Of a DNA stretch of 64,000 nucleotides, positions 24,265-32,997 are shown in pieces. The stretch is from Streptomyces griseus subsp. griseus (lineage in GTDB: Bacteria > Actinomycetota > Actinomycetes > Streptomycetales > Streptomycetaceae). Each line of letters opens with the position of its first letter. Within the stretch, counting starts at the first letter, position 1. The notes beneath the pieces were generated by a model that was given only the letters and a program-made list of their open reading frames with translations, did no database searches and had not been told where the DNA came from. The position numbers and the translations under genes are program-made. The stretch covers positions 1-64,000 of the forward strand of contig NZ_JOJE01000002.1 of assembly GCF_000720255.1 (NCBI RefSeq), written 5' to 3'.

Positions 24265-24536
24265 GTCCACGACCCCCGTGATGGAGCCATGGCACCGAAA
24301 GATCCGTCCTGATCCTGGCCCGCCCACGCGCGAAGCGGATACGGCGGGCGAGGGGATGACAGCAGAACGGCGGACGGACCGCTCCGAGAGAGTCCGGGGA
24401 GGACCAGCGGATCGACCGCGTGAACCAACTGGAGAGCCTTGGCATCCGGGCGGCGACGCGATCCCTGTCCCACACGCTCAAGCAGGCGTGGGTCGGACAC
24501 ACCACCGATGACGCGACCCTGCTCATGGTCGAATGA
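24265..24536 (+). pseudogene. PP2C phosphatase relic with ~1-kb internal deletion
   Basis: The start region matches the intact copy (compare 24350-24392 with 16275-16316, including GAGGGGATGAC and CGGACCGCTCCGAGAG). It then jumps to sequence matching 17320-17474, coding LESLGIRAATRSLSHTLKQA and DDATLLMVE before the stop. The catalytic core is missing. Upstream text (GTGATGGAGCCATG, 24280-24293) also matches 16213-16226. This is a duplicated and deleted copy of the 16-kb locus. Confidence 0.75.
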
Positions 24537-24591
24537 CGCGGCTGACCTCTCGCCCCCGCCGTCCGACACCGTCGCGCCGGGCTGTGACCCG

Positions 24592-25074
24592 TCAGCCCGA
24601 CGAACCGCGCCCCCTCCCGGTGTCGATGAGGATCTGTGCCGCCTGGCTGATGTTGTCCGCCCGGACCGCCTGGGCCATCGCGGTGCGGGCGGCGTCCGGT
24701 GCCGCGTCCGGCGGGACCACCAGGAGCGAGAAGATGTCCCGGTCGCCCCGGGTGATCAGGACCGTGTCGTCACCGACCGGGAAGGAATCGACGTGCACCA
24801 CGCGGTCGTCCACGAGGACACGCGTCGGGAGACCTTCCCAAGCTGCGGTGTCCAGCCCCACGCGGGTCACGGGGCCGAGGTGGGCGATGAGGGCACTCAG
24901 CAGCGCGGGCAGCTCGGCGCCCATGTCGCGCGAGCGCGGCCACCACGCACCATCGAGGACACCTTCACGTGATGCGGTCGTCTCCAGCCGGAGAAGCGCA
25001 CAACCCGGCCGCACGGCCTCGTGGACACCGCTGGGCAGACGCCGCGGAACAGGAGGTGTATCCGAGCTGGTCAT
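24592..25074 (-). CDS. DUF5994 family protein
   Basis: A 160-residue DUF5994 protein with GVLDGAWWPRSRDMGAELPA (about residues 37-56), GPVTRVGLDTAAWEGLP, RVVHVDSFPVGDDTVLI and DIFSLLVVPPDAAPDAAR. Shorter at both ends than the 17.7-kb paralogue but with all blocks present. The ATG at 25074 is used since upstream residues are low-complexity; the ribosome site is weak. It converges on the phosphatase relic, so this locus seems a rearranged version of the 15.8-18.3 kb one. Confidence 0.8.
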   Translation of the reverse strand: MTSSDTPPVPRRLPSGVHEAVRPGCALLRLETTASREGVLDGAWWPRSRDMGAELPALLSALIAHLGPVTRVGLDTAAWEGLPTRVLVDDRVVHVDSFPVGDDTVLITRGDRDIFSLLVVPPDAAPDAARTAMAQAVRADNISQAAQILIDTGRGRGSSG

Positions 25075-25321
25075 GAGGACCACCCGTCTGTAGGGCAGGT
25101 GCGACAACGGCGACCGTCTCGCACCTGCCACGCTACTCCTGGTGCCACGCGCGCCGGCGTCTCCGAAATCGCCCTCTATCGACCGGCCCCAGCCGGAACG
25201 GATCCAGCACACATGAGGCCGGGAAACCCCGTGAACACACGAGAACTACGGAGGAGTGTTTTCCCAGGCCAGGCGACCTGAAGCGAGCGTTTCCGCAGGT
25301 CGCAGGCCCCTTCGGAGGAAA

Positions 25322-25367
25322 CTCCTAAAGCGGGTGTCGCGGGTTCGAATCCCTCCGGGGGCACAGA
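25322..25367 (+). repeat. Third tRNA-Arg 3' copy (att relic)
   Basis: It matches the att core from CTCCTAAAG to GGGGGCACAGAC, with changes in the T arm (GCAGG to GCGGG and CCTGC to CCCTC). No 5' tRNA half precedes it. It is followed by the same hairpin and an integrase 3' end, as at the AICE left end. Confidence 0.88.
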
Positions 25368-25371
25368 CAGA

Positions 25372-25410
25372 AGGGCCAGCTCAGGAGGGGTTTTCTCCAA
25401 GGCTGGCCCT
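25372..25410. terminator. Hairpin copy next to att relic 3
   Basis: AGGGCCAGC and GCTGGCCCT arms as at 3479-3519, with the inner GGAGG/TCTCC pairing partly decayed. Confidence 0.6.
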
Positions 25411-25444
25411 TGGCCATTTCAGGCGCCGTGCCACATCCATGCCA

Positions 25445-25831
25445 CTACGAGCCCGCCCGATCCTTTTCAGAGGGCTCGGGGCAGGCCACTCCCCCGCCGC
25501 CCCGGATCATGGCCCCAAGCCGGTCGGCGATGGCCCGGTCCCGGTCGCTGGTCATGTTCTGGTGGATCAGCGCGGCTCGGGAGCTGCTGTGGGCCATGCG
25601 CGTCATCAGCTCCCGGGTGCCGGCTCCCGCCGTCGAGGCGAGCGTGTTGCCCGTGTGCCGAAGGTCGTGGAAGTGCAACTCGGCCGTGACACCCGCAGCC
25701 TTCCGAGCCTTCACCCAGTCGTCTCCGCCGCAGTTGCCCGCCTCTGCGGATCGACGAAGACGTGTGTCTCGGTCGGCAGCGGCGAAGTGCTCCAGATGAC
25801 GCGTAACCGCGTCGAGGAGTGTCTGGACCAC
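25445..25831 (-). pseudogene. Integrase C-terminal fragment
   Basis: A truncated relative of the AICE integrase. It keeps DAVTRHLEHFAAADRD, AELHFHDLRHTGNTLAS, TRMAHSSSRAALIHQNMTSD and ADRLGAMIRGGGG. The second catalytic-box GHSSS has become AHSSS and the Tyr position reads His (LIHQ), so it cannot be catalytic. The middle part around DTRLRRSAEAGNC is scrambled by a frameshift relative to HVFVGPKGG. The N-terminal two-thirds are gone; its 5' end abuts the stop of the S8 peptidase. Confidence 0.85.
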
Positions 25832-25832
25832 G

Positions 25833-28800
25833 TCAGGTCAGGAGGTATGCCTTCAGGATCGTCACCGCGTAGGTGTTGCCGGTGGTGTCGGTCAGGGTGG
25901 ATTTGAGGGAGACCGAGCGGGCGTTTTCCGGGTGGATCAGGGTGAGGGTCCTTTTGCCGTGGGTGGTGGTCACTGGGGCGGGGGACCAGGTCTTGCCGGC
26001 GTCGTAGGAGACCTTCACCGTCAGGGATTTCAGGTCAGTGGCCGCCGGGCCCTGGAGGGAGAGGGGGATCGTGGTGCGGCGGCCTGCGGGGGCCGTGCCG
26101 GTCGGGGTCAGCTTCGGGTGGAAGCGGACCGTGGAGAGGGGCAGGGAGCCGGAGTCGGACGGGCCGGACGTGACGGTCCAGGCCGCTGTCAGGCGGCTCG
26201 TGGTCGTGGCCACCCCTGGCGGGCGGGTCAGGTTCGTTCGGATCGTGTAGCGGGCAGGGACGGACGGGAGCTTCTCCACGGTCTGGCAGAGGTCGCCGTC
26301 GTTGTCGAGCAGGGTGCTGCCGTCCGCGGTCACCATGGTGTGGCGTTTCGCTGTGGAGGAGGCGGGGTGTCCGCTCCCGTCGGCGAGGTCGGGGACACAC
26401 AGGCCGAGGGTGTCGCCGTCGCGCTGTGCGCCGTACGGGCCGCCGGTGATCGGGCTGAAGACGCCGACGTTGTACGTGGCCGCGTAGGTCCGGCCCGCCT
26501 GGTACGACCTCGCGCTCTCCGTGCCGTAGAAGACGTCCTCGTCGTCTCCGGAGGCGTTTCGCTGGCCCAGGTTGGCCGTCCACTTGAAGCCCTTGGGCGT
26601 GGTGACGTAGATCTTCGCGTTCGTCGGCAGCGGGAAGGGGTCGCTCACCGTGCCCAGCGACAGGGTGGGGCCGCTCCACAGGACGTTGACGATGCCCTTG
26701 CGGTGGGCGACGGACGAGCCGAAGTTCCGCTTCAGCAAGGCCAGTTCGTTCATGCGCGTGGTGTGCCGATAGCCGGTGGGGAAGCGGTCGGGCAGGTTGT
26801 GGAGCAGGTGGTAGGTGGTGCTGCCCTTCTGCCACAGGCCGCCGAGCTGCGTGCTGAGCCTCCCGGCCGGGGCGGTCGGTCCCAGGGCCGCGGTGCGCAG
26901 GTTCTTGAACGTTCCCCAGAACAGGGTGCTGTTGTGCGGTTCGCTCCCGGTGTCTCCGGTGCCCACGGCGAGGTTGAGCTGGCCGTCGGACATCTTCGCG
27001 CCCTGCGGCGCGGTGATCCGGACCGGCTTCGCCTTGCGCGCGTCGAAGACGACCGTGGTGTCCCCGGTCAGCGAGAGCCGCGGCCGGACCAGCGCGGAGG
27101 TGCCCCTGGCGTCGTCCATCACGGTGTCCACGACGTAGTCGCCGCGCGGGACCCGCACCCGGTACACGCCCTTGGAGATCTGCTCGGAGTCCTTGAGGTT
27201 CGTGGTCCAGTACGTGCCCGAGTACCCGAGGATCTCGGTCAGCGGCGCGCTCACGGGCCGGCCGCCGCGGTCGAGGAACTTCAGGGTGAGGTCGTGTGCC
27301 TCGGCCTCGCGTACGACGCCGAAGGCGGTCCGTACGGCAGCGGGGTCGGCGTCGTTCCGCGCGGTGGCGACCAGCGTGCCCGAGTAGGCGCCGTCCGCCG
27401 CCTCGACGCGGGTGTCCGCGGTGAGATCGACGTCGGCGGTGCCGCCCGCCGGGACGGTGAGCTGTGTGGTGCTCAGCGTGAACATGCCTTCGGAGGCCGT
27501 GCTGCCTCCGGGGCCGGTCGCGGTGGCCGTCAGGTCCAGGGTGACGGGGTGGTCGCCGTCGTTGCGGTAGGTGATGTGCTGGGTGACCGGCCGGTCGTCG
27601 GTATGGGGCCACAGCTGCTTGCCGAAGGACACGGAGGTCTGTTCGCTCGCCACCGCCCCCTCCAGTGCCCGGGACACGTCGAGCCGGCCCGTCCCCTGCT
27701 GGTAGCCGGTCGCGCCGGTGGTCGGGGTGGTGGACGCGGTGAGCGCCTGCTTGATCCGTGCGCCGGTCCAGTCGGGGTGGCGCTGGGCGAGGATCGCGGC
27801 CGCCCCCGCGACATGCGGCGTCGCCATCGACGTACCGGACATGGAGACATAGCCGTCGGCAGCCGGGTCGCCCATGTGGCCGTGCGCCGCCCTCGCCGAG
27901 ACGATGGCCACGCCCGGCGCCGTGAGGTCCGGTTTCAGCGCGCTGTCGGCGGTCGGGCCGGTGCTGGAGAAGTCGGCGACATGGTCCTCGCCGTCGACAG
28001 CGCCCACGGTGAGCGCCGACTCCGCGGCCCCCGGGGAGTCGACGGTTCCCGCGTCGGGGCCCTCGTTGCCGGCCGCGGCGACGGTGAGCATGCCGGTGCT
28101 CTTCGAGAGGGCGTTCACCGCCGCCTCGACCGGGTCCTCCTTCGGGGTGTCGGCCTGGCCCAGGCTGAGGTTGGCCACCTTGGCGCCCTGCCCGGCGGCC
28201 CACTCCAGGCCGGCGATGACGCTGGAGTCGCTGCCCTCGCCGCTGTCGTCCAGCACCTTGGCGTTGAGGATCCCGGCACCGGGCGCGACGCCCGTGTACC
28301 GGCCGCCGGACCGTGCGCCGGAGCCCGCCAGCGTCGCGGCCACATGGGTGCCGTGGCCGGCCATGTCGTCGGTGCCGCCGGTGCCGGTGAAGTCCTTCGA
28401 CGCCTTCACCGCCGAGGCGAGGTCCGGGTGTGTGGTGTCGACGCCGGTGTCCAGGACGGCGACCTTGACGCCCTTGCCGTCGTATCCGGCCGCCCAGGCG
28501 GCCGGGGCGCCGATCTGCGCGACGCCGCCGCCCGCCTCCCCGGCCTTCGCGCCGTCTTCGTCCGCCGGCGCCTTGAACCGGCCGTCCAGCCAGACCCGCG
28601 CGACTCCCTGCTCCTCGGTGAGGGCCTGCCACATGTCGTCGGCCCCGGCCTTGGGCACGGTGATCGCGGCGCCCGCCACGCTGGGCAGCTCCCGGCTCAC
28701 GGTGGCGTCCGCGTCCGCGACCAGTGACTTCTGGGTGCTCCGGCGCTGGGCGGCCTTGCCCTCGTACGACACGATCAACGGGAGCGTGCCGCGCCGGGTG

Positions 28801-29207
28801 TCGTCGTAGCCGGCGCGTATCAGGCCGCTGACATCGAACAGCCGCATGTCCAGGACGCCTTGGCCGATCAGGGCGGCGGCGTCGGCGGGAACGACGTACT
28901 GATCGCCCCCGACGCCGCGCACGGACACCGGGACGTGCTCACGGCCCGCTGCCCGCCGTACGCCCGTAACCCGGCCCCGGGCGTCCAACCGGACCCGGTC
29001 GCCGGTGAGGAGGGTGACGTACCGGCCGGCCGCGGAGGCGGAGCCGGCCGTCCGCGCGCCGAGGGCGGGGCTGCCGGGCGCCGCGACCGTGGCGGTGTCC
29101 TGCGTCCGTACGCCGAGGCCGGAGCCCGTGGCCGCCACCGAGACACCCGTCATCAGCCCCGCCACCAGCAGGGCGGCCAGCGAGGCGCTTGCGGTTCTGT
29201 CGCGCAT
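25833..29207 (-). CDS. Secreted S8 family serine peptidase (subtilisin-like)
   Basis: A 1124-residue exported protease. Signal peptide about residues 1-26 (SLAALLVAGLMTGVSVAA); a propeptide about 60-230; catalytic domain from 240 with Asp253 (VLDTGVD), His285 (GHGTHVA), Asn381 (AAGNEGP) and Ser460 (SGTSMATPHVA). About 600 residues of beta-rich C-terminal domains follow (NPDLTATATGPGG-type repeats, VSYDAGKTWSPAPV). It begins one base after the CU044_5270 stop and completes the ECF sigma operon, so its expression is likely tied to that sigma factor. The C-terminus, ending ILKAYLLT, is complete although the gene abuts an integrase fragment. Confidence 0.93.
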   Translation of the reverse strand: MRDRTASASLAALLVAGLMTGVSVAATGSGLGVRTQDTATVAAPGSPALGARTAGSASAAGRYVTLLTGDRVRLDARGRVTGVRRAAGREHVPVSVRGVGGDQYVVPADAAALIGQGVLDMRLFDVSGLIRAGYDDTRRGTLPLIVSYEGKAAQRRSTQKSLVADADATVSRELPSVAGAAITVPKAGADDMWQALTEEQGVARVWLDGRFKAPADEDGAKAGEAGGGVAQIGAPAAWAAGYDGKGVKVAVLDTGVDTTHPDLASAVKASKDFTGTGGTDDMAGHGTHVAATLAGSGARSGGRYTGVAPGAGILNAKVLDDSGEGSDSSVIAGLEWAAGQGAKVANLSLGQADTPKEDPVEAAVNALSKSTGMLTVAAAGNEGPDAGTVDSPGAAESALTVGAVDGEDHVADFSSTGPTADSALKPDLTAPGVAIVSARAAHGHMGDPAADGYVSMSGTSMATPHVAGAAAILAQRHPDWTGARIKQALTASTTPTTGATGYQQGTGRLDVSRALEGAVASEQTSVSFGKQLWPHTDDRPVTQHITYRNDGDHPVTLDLTATATGPGGSTASEGMFTLSTTQLTVPAGGTADVDLTADTRVEAADGAYSGTLVATARNDADPAAVRTAFGVVREAEAHDLTLKFLDRGGRPVSAPLTEILGYSGTYWTTNLKDSEQISKGVYRVRVPRGDYVVDTVMDDARGTSALVRPRLSLTGDTTVVFDARKAKPVRITAPQGAKMSDGQLNLAVGTGDTGSEPHNSTLFWGTFKNLRTAALGPTAPAGRLSTQLGGLWQKGSTTYHLLHNLPDRFPTGYRHTTRMNELALLKRNFGSSVAHRKGIVNVLWSGPTLSLGTVSDPFPLPTNAKIYVTTPKGFKWTANLGQRNASGDDEDVFYGTESARSYQAGRTYAATYNVGVFSPITGGPYGAQRDGDTLGLCVPDLADGSGHPASSTAKRHTMVTADGSTLLDNDGDLCQTVEKLPSVPARYTIRTNLTRPPGVATTTSRLTAAWTVTSGPSDSGSLPLSTVRFHPKLTPTGTAPAGRRTTIPLSLQGPAATDLKSLTVKVSYDAGKTWSPAPVTTTHGKRTLTLIHPENARSVSLKSTLTDTTGNTYAVTILKAYLLT

Positions 29208-30293
29208 TCAGCTCACCTGCCCGGGGACCTGCTTGGCGGCGTCGACGACCGCGCGCTCGGTGATCGCGCTGGTGAACGTGACGGTACCGACCTTGAGGGG
29301 ACTGTCCGCCGTGGACTTGACCACCACGATGCGCTCGCCGAGGAACTGCAGCGTCTTCTTGTCGAAGATCCACTCGGTGCGCTCGCCGTCGGTGTCGTTC
29401 TGCCGCGCGATCGCGACCCCGTGCCGGCCCGTGGCGTCGACCGCGTCGTCCACCGAGACGACTCCGGGGATCTTGGCCGCGGCCTTGTAGAGGGCGGCGC
29501 CGACCTCGGCGGGCGGGTAGCTCTCGAACAGCAGATCGCCGATCGCGACGAAGGCGGCCTGGTCGCGAGGGACTTCGGGGTCCCGGACGGCGTCCGATGC
29601 GCGGTAGATCCGCTGCAGCAGCGCGTCGGGGTCGGTCGGCAGCTCGGCCAGGGCGTTGTAGGCGCCGCTGAACGGGGTGTCGCTCTTCAGGGTGATGCCC
29701 TTGTCGCTGGTCTCGCCGGCCTCGATCAGCCAGCCGTCCCTGCCGTCGAGGGAGTTCCAGACCTGGCGGGAGTGCAGCTCGTTGCTGACCGCCTCGCGCT
29801 TGTCGCCGTCGGCCTTGATGTAGCTGTCGGCCACCTTCGAGGCGATGTAGATGTACTGGCCCTTGCGCGGGGTGGGCGCGGAGGTATCGGCGGCGGCCAG
29901 GGAGATGCGTGCGAGGAGCTGGGGGGCGCCCTTGGGGTCGGCGACGCCGACGCTGGTGGTCAGTGCGGGGCCGGTGGCCAGGGCGGTCCTGCCGCCGTCG
30001 GTTCCGCCGCCGGTGAGGGCGAGGCCGCCCGCGACCGCGCCGGCCAGGGCGAAGGCCGCGGCGGGCAGGAGGATCGTACGGCGCAGGAACGGGTTGGAGC
30101 GCTTCACGGGCGCGACCGGAGAGGTACCGGACGTACGGGAGGAGGTACGGAGGTCTTCGTGGATCCGGGCCATCATCTGCTCCTTGTGGAACTGGTGGCG
30201 GCCCGCCGGCAGATCCCGCTCGGCGGAGGGCAGCAGACTCTGCGTCTCCGTCCACTCAGCCGGATGGGGCCGGTGGGAGGGGCTGGCGTTCAT
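29208..30293 (-). CDS. CU044_5270 family membrane protein
   Basis: A 361-residue protein. A cytoplasmic N-terminus of about 70 residues precedes one membrane helix (LLPAAAFALAGAVAGGLAL, about 74-92) and an extracytoplasmic domain (KGQYIYIASKVADSY, WLIEAGETSDKGITLKSDTP, RQNDTDGERTEWIFD). This is the CU044_5270 family, typically encoded directly after an ECF sigma gene and assumed to be its anti-sigma or signal sensor. Its ATG overlaps the sigma stop by 4 bp, so expression is coupled. Confidence 0.88.
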   Translation of the reverse strand: MNASPSHRPHPAEWTETQSLLPSAERDLPAGRHQFHKEQMMARIHEDLRTSSRTSGTSPVAPVKRSNPFLRRTILLPAAAFALAGAVAGGLALTGGGTDGGRTALATGPALTTSVGVADPKGAPQLLARISLAAADTSAPTPRKGQYIYIASKVADSYIKADGDKREAVSNELHSRQVWNSLDGRDGWLIEAGETSDKGITLKSDTPFSGAYNALAELPTDPDALLQRIYRASDAVRDPEVPRDQAAFVAIGDLLFESYPPAEVGAALYKAAAKIPGVVSVDDAVDATGRHGVAIARQNDTDGERTEWIFDKKTLQFLGERIVVVKSTADSPLKVGTVTFTSAITERAVVDAAKQVPGQVS

Positions 30294-30934
30294 CGGTTTC
30301 CTTCCTGTGCGGACCGGACCGCGTATCCGCGATCACCTGTTATCTGCCGGTTCGTGCCGATGGGTTCCCGTTTTCCTACGAGCAGTTGCGCGTCGGCGAG
30401 CTTGCGCAGCTTGGCGCGGGCGCGGGAGAGGCGGGAGCGGACGGTGCCGACCGGGATGCCGAGGGCACGGGCCGCCTCGGCGTACTCCATCCCCTCCCAC
30501 AGGCACAGCGTCAGGACCTCACGCTCGGGGCGCTTGAGCAGGCTGAGGGCGGTAAGCGTGGCGTTGATACGGCGCCGGTCGTCCAGGCGTCCGGCGGTCT
30601 CCTCGGCGTGGTCCTCGACCCGTTCCTCGGCGGCGTGCGCGGCGGCCGCGGCGCTCGCCGCGTTGCGGTAGCGGCGGTTGCTGCGGTGGTGGGAGCGGGC
30701 GACGTTGGTGGCGATGCCCAGCAGCCACGGCCGCAGCGAGCCACCTTCGGCCTCGACCGAGGCCCGGCGCCGCCACGCCTCCATGAAGGTCGTCGACATC
30801 ACGTCCTCGGCCAGCGACCAGTCGGCGGTCAGCCGGAAGGCGTGGTTGTACACCGCGCGGGCGCACTCGTCGAAGAGTTCCGCGAAGGCGTCCGGATCTC
30901 CGTTTCGCACCCGGGTTCGCATATCTGTGGTCAC
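30290..30934 (-). CDS. ECF RNA polymerase sigma factor
   Basis: A 214-residue sigma-70 family member. Region 2 is AFAELFDECARAVYNHAFRL with DWSLAEDVMSTTFMEAWRR. Region 4 is LLKRPEREVLTLCLWEGMEY with AEAARALGIPVGTVRSRLSR. It recruits RNA polymerase to its own regulon, presumably including this operon. The GTG at 30932-30934 or the ATG at 30922 could be the start; neither has a strong ribosome site. It is first in a three-gene operon with CU044_5270 and the S8 peptidase. Confidence 0.88.
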   Translation of the reverse strand: MTTDMRTRVRNGDPDAFAELFDECARAVYNHAFRLTADWSLAEDVMSTTFMEAWRRRASVEAEGGSLRPWLLGIATNVARSHHRSNRRYRNAASAAAAAHAAEERVEDHAEETAGRLDDRRRINATLTALSLLKRPEREVLTLCLWEGMEYAEAARALGIPVGTVRSRLSRARAKLRKLADAQLLVGKREPIGTNRQITGDRGYAVRSAQEGNR

Positions 30935-31698
30935 GTCTTGAACTGACGTTCGGTGCGGGCGAGTTCCGGTGAGACACGTCACAGCCGTCGCACATTTCAC
31001 CGGGGCGATGACCGCACGAGGACTCGGTGGACATGGCAGCCACTCAGCCGCGCACCGCTCAGGCTGCGAGGCCCGAAAGCAAGGCGCCCGATCTGATGCG
31101 GGAACCGGTCCTCGGGTGCGCAGGCTGGTCGAGAAGCTGTTGGAGATGTCGAGGCCGAACGCGGGCGCGGAACAGGCTGATCCTGCGACGCCCACCGGCA
31201 CGGGCGGGCACCGGTCTCACCGACGGTGAACGGCGCCGTTGTCGTCGTACCCAAACCAGGCCCGGGCTTCGGCAGAGCTGCTCGCCCACGGGCCGCAACA
31301 CTTGCCGACCGGAGCGGCCGAGAACCGACGGGGCCAGGGCCTCGGGCTGACGATCGCGCCGGTCCAGGCACAAGCCATCCAGGCGCGCCCGGAATAGATC
31401 TCCCTTGCCCGACGATGCTCCGCCCTGTCCCGAGTGCAACAGCCCCTGTTGTCGCGCGGCCTGGTGCTCGCCGGGCAGGACGACGACGGCCGACGGACCT
31501 GCCGGACTTCGTGGCGGTGCACATGTAGTGGCAGTAGGCGGACCGACCAGGCGATCCGTTGGAGGTCTGCCCAGCATCGGAGCTGTTTCGCTGACATCCC
31601 ACTCTGACATCAACAGAGCCGGACGGCGGCATACAGCAACATCTTCGGACGACCGTCGGACCTACCGACGACGGCCCAAGGGGCGGGCGTTGATCGAA
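30935..31698. other. Intergenic between ECF operon and att relic 4
   Basis: About 760 bp. A leftward open frame of 126 codons (31217-31597) contains Cys- and Trp-rich text but matches no family I know, and opposing frames are equally long. The ECF promoter must lie near 30940-31000. I do not support a gene here. Confidence 0.45.
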
Positions 31699-31740
31699 CT
31701 CCTAAAGCGGGTGTCGCAGGTTCGAATCCTGCCGGGGGCA
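31699..31740 (+). repeat. Fourth tRNA-Arg 3' copy (att relic)
   Basis: A 42-bp perfect match to the att core from CTCCTAAAG to GGGGGCA; the match is lost at 31741. It is followed by the hairpin and an integrase 3' end in the same order as at the AICE left end. Confidence 0.9.
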
Positions 31741-31748
31741 AAGAGTTA

Positions 31749-31787
31749 AGGGCCAGCTCAGGAGAGGTTTCCTCCTGGGCTGGCCCT
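31749..31787. terminator. Hairpin copy next to att relic 4
   Basis: AGGGCCAGC and GCTGGCCCT arms with inner GGAG/CTCC pairing. It has the same layout as 3479-3519. Confidence 0.65.
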
Positions 31788-31848
31788 TTGTCTTGTTCGG
31801 GGTCGTGCCACACACGTGCCACTGGAATCCACGCGGAATCCACATCCC

Positions 31849-32147
31849 CTAGCCGGGTGGCTCTCCCCCACCCTCGCGGATCATGGCTCCGAGGCGATCC
31901 GCGCCAGCCCGGTCACGGTCGCTGGTCATGTGCTGGTGGATCAGCGCGGCGCGCGAGCTGCTGTGGCCCATCCGGGTCATCAGCTCACGCGTGCTGGCGC
32001 CAGCGGTCGAGGCCAGGGTGTTGCCCGTGTGGCGGAGATCGTGGAAGTGCAGCTCTGACGTCACACCTGCCGCCTTCCTTGCCGCCACCCAGTCGTCGCG
32101 GAAGTTGCTCCGCCGGAGCTGGCCACCCCTCGGACCGACGAAGACGG
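31849..32147 (-). pseudogene. Integrase C-terminal fragment, nearly identical to AICE int
   Basis: It encodes the last ~100 residues of the integrase: VFVGPRGGQLRRSNF (with RG for KG), WVAARKAAGVTSELHFHDLR, TRELMTRMGHSSSRAALIHQ and ADRLGAMIREGGGE. Homology stops abruptly near 32147 (CGACGAAGACG). It is much closer to the intact int than the 25.4-kb fragment, so it entered or was duplicated more recently. The Tyr nucleophile reads His here too (LIHQH). Confidence 0.88.
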
Positions 32148-32304
32148 GTGCAGCCTGTCGTCACCGTTCCGTCACAAGTAGTCGCCGCACGGAACCCTGC
32201 CGCTCTCCCGTCCTGTCTGCACTCACGTACCACGACCACGCGTACCGCGGGGCAACAACCGACGACCGAAACCCGCGGACGAGACGACTCAGGGGGACGA
32301 CAGC

Positions 32305-32874
32305 ATGCGGCACAGCAACGGCATTCGCAGGGCGGCTCTGGCGACGACGGCGATCACGGCCGTCGCGGCGGCGGTGACCGGCATCCTGCCCGGCACCGCC
32401 ATGGCGGCGAGCACCACCACCTCCACCCCGCCGCCCGCCTGCCCGGCCTCCGCCCTCCAGGTCAGCGCCCGGCAGGCCGTCCACCGGCCCGTCGGGACCG
32501 GGACCGGGGCGGCGGTCGTGCAGTACACCAACGTCTCCCGGAGGACGTGCGTTCTGAAGGGCCATCCGACGGTCGCGGGCGCCGGCAACGGCTCCCCCGC
32601 CCACAACACCCCGCTCAAGGTCACCCGCACCGGCAGGGCGGCCACCGTGACGGTCCGGCCGCACGGCAAGGCGTGGGTGAAGCTGACCTTCGTCCAGGTC
32701 CAGGGGGAGGCCGACGGCTACTGCGTGTCAGGCAAGGACCCGGTGACATATCCGACGATGGTCATCGGACTGCCGCACTCCGGGAAGCACCAGGTCGCCC
32801 TGAACGACGGGGTGTGGGCCGAGTGCGACAACAAGGTGACCGTCACCCCGGTCTCGGCGGTCAAGCCTTCCTGA
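32305..32874 (+). CDS. Secreted DUF4232 protein
   Basis: A 189-residue exported protein. The signal peptide covers about residues 1-34 (LATTAITAVAAAVTGILPG, cleavage near AMA-AS). The DUF4232 domain contains CPASALQVSARQAVHRPVG, VQYTNVSRRTCVLKGHPTVA, PHGKAWVKLTFVQVQGEADG and C-terminal Cys residues able to form disulphides. Function of the family is unknown; many are surface or secreted proteins of Streptomyces. The ATG at 32305 has AGGGGGAC 6 nt upstream. Its promoter is immediately beside the integrase breakpoint, so it may have been carried in with it. Confidence 0.88.
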   Translation: MRHSNGIRRAALATTAITAVAAAVTGILPGTAMAASTTTSTPPPACPASALQVSARQAVHRPVGTGTGAAVVQYTNVSRRTCVLKGHPTVAGAGNGSPAHNTPLKVTRTGRAATVTVRPHGKAWVKLTFVQVQGEADGYCVSGKDPVTYPTMVIGLPHSGKHQVALNDGVWAECDNKVTVTPVSAVKPS

Positions 32875-32997
32875 CCCCACCGTCCCCATAAATCGAGCAG
32901 CCTGCACGACGATCGCAACGCTCTGACCTGCACGTTTACGAGGCACTGCACATAAGTTCAGGTCAGCGACTCAGCGCACCTTCGGTGCGCGCCGGGG

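Noticed and set aside
25932..28727. Very long plus-strand open frame opposite the S8 peptidase
   Set aside because: It is the antisense third-position shadow of a high-GC gene, rich in Gly/Arg/Val with no family motifs, whereas the minus strand has all catalytic blocks.
31217..31597. Leftward 126-codon frame with Trp/Cys-rich text
   Set aside because: No start signal or family; equal-length frames exist in other phases.
15657..31740. Additional tRNA-Arg genes at 15.66, 25.32 and 31.70 kb
   Set aside because: Only the 3' half is present at each; acceptor 5' strand and D arm are missing, so they are attachment relics.
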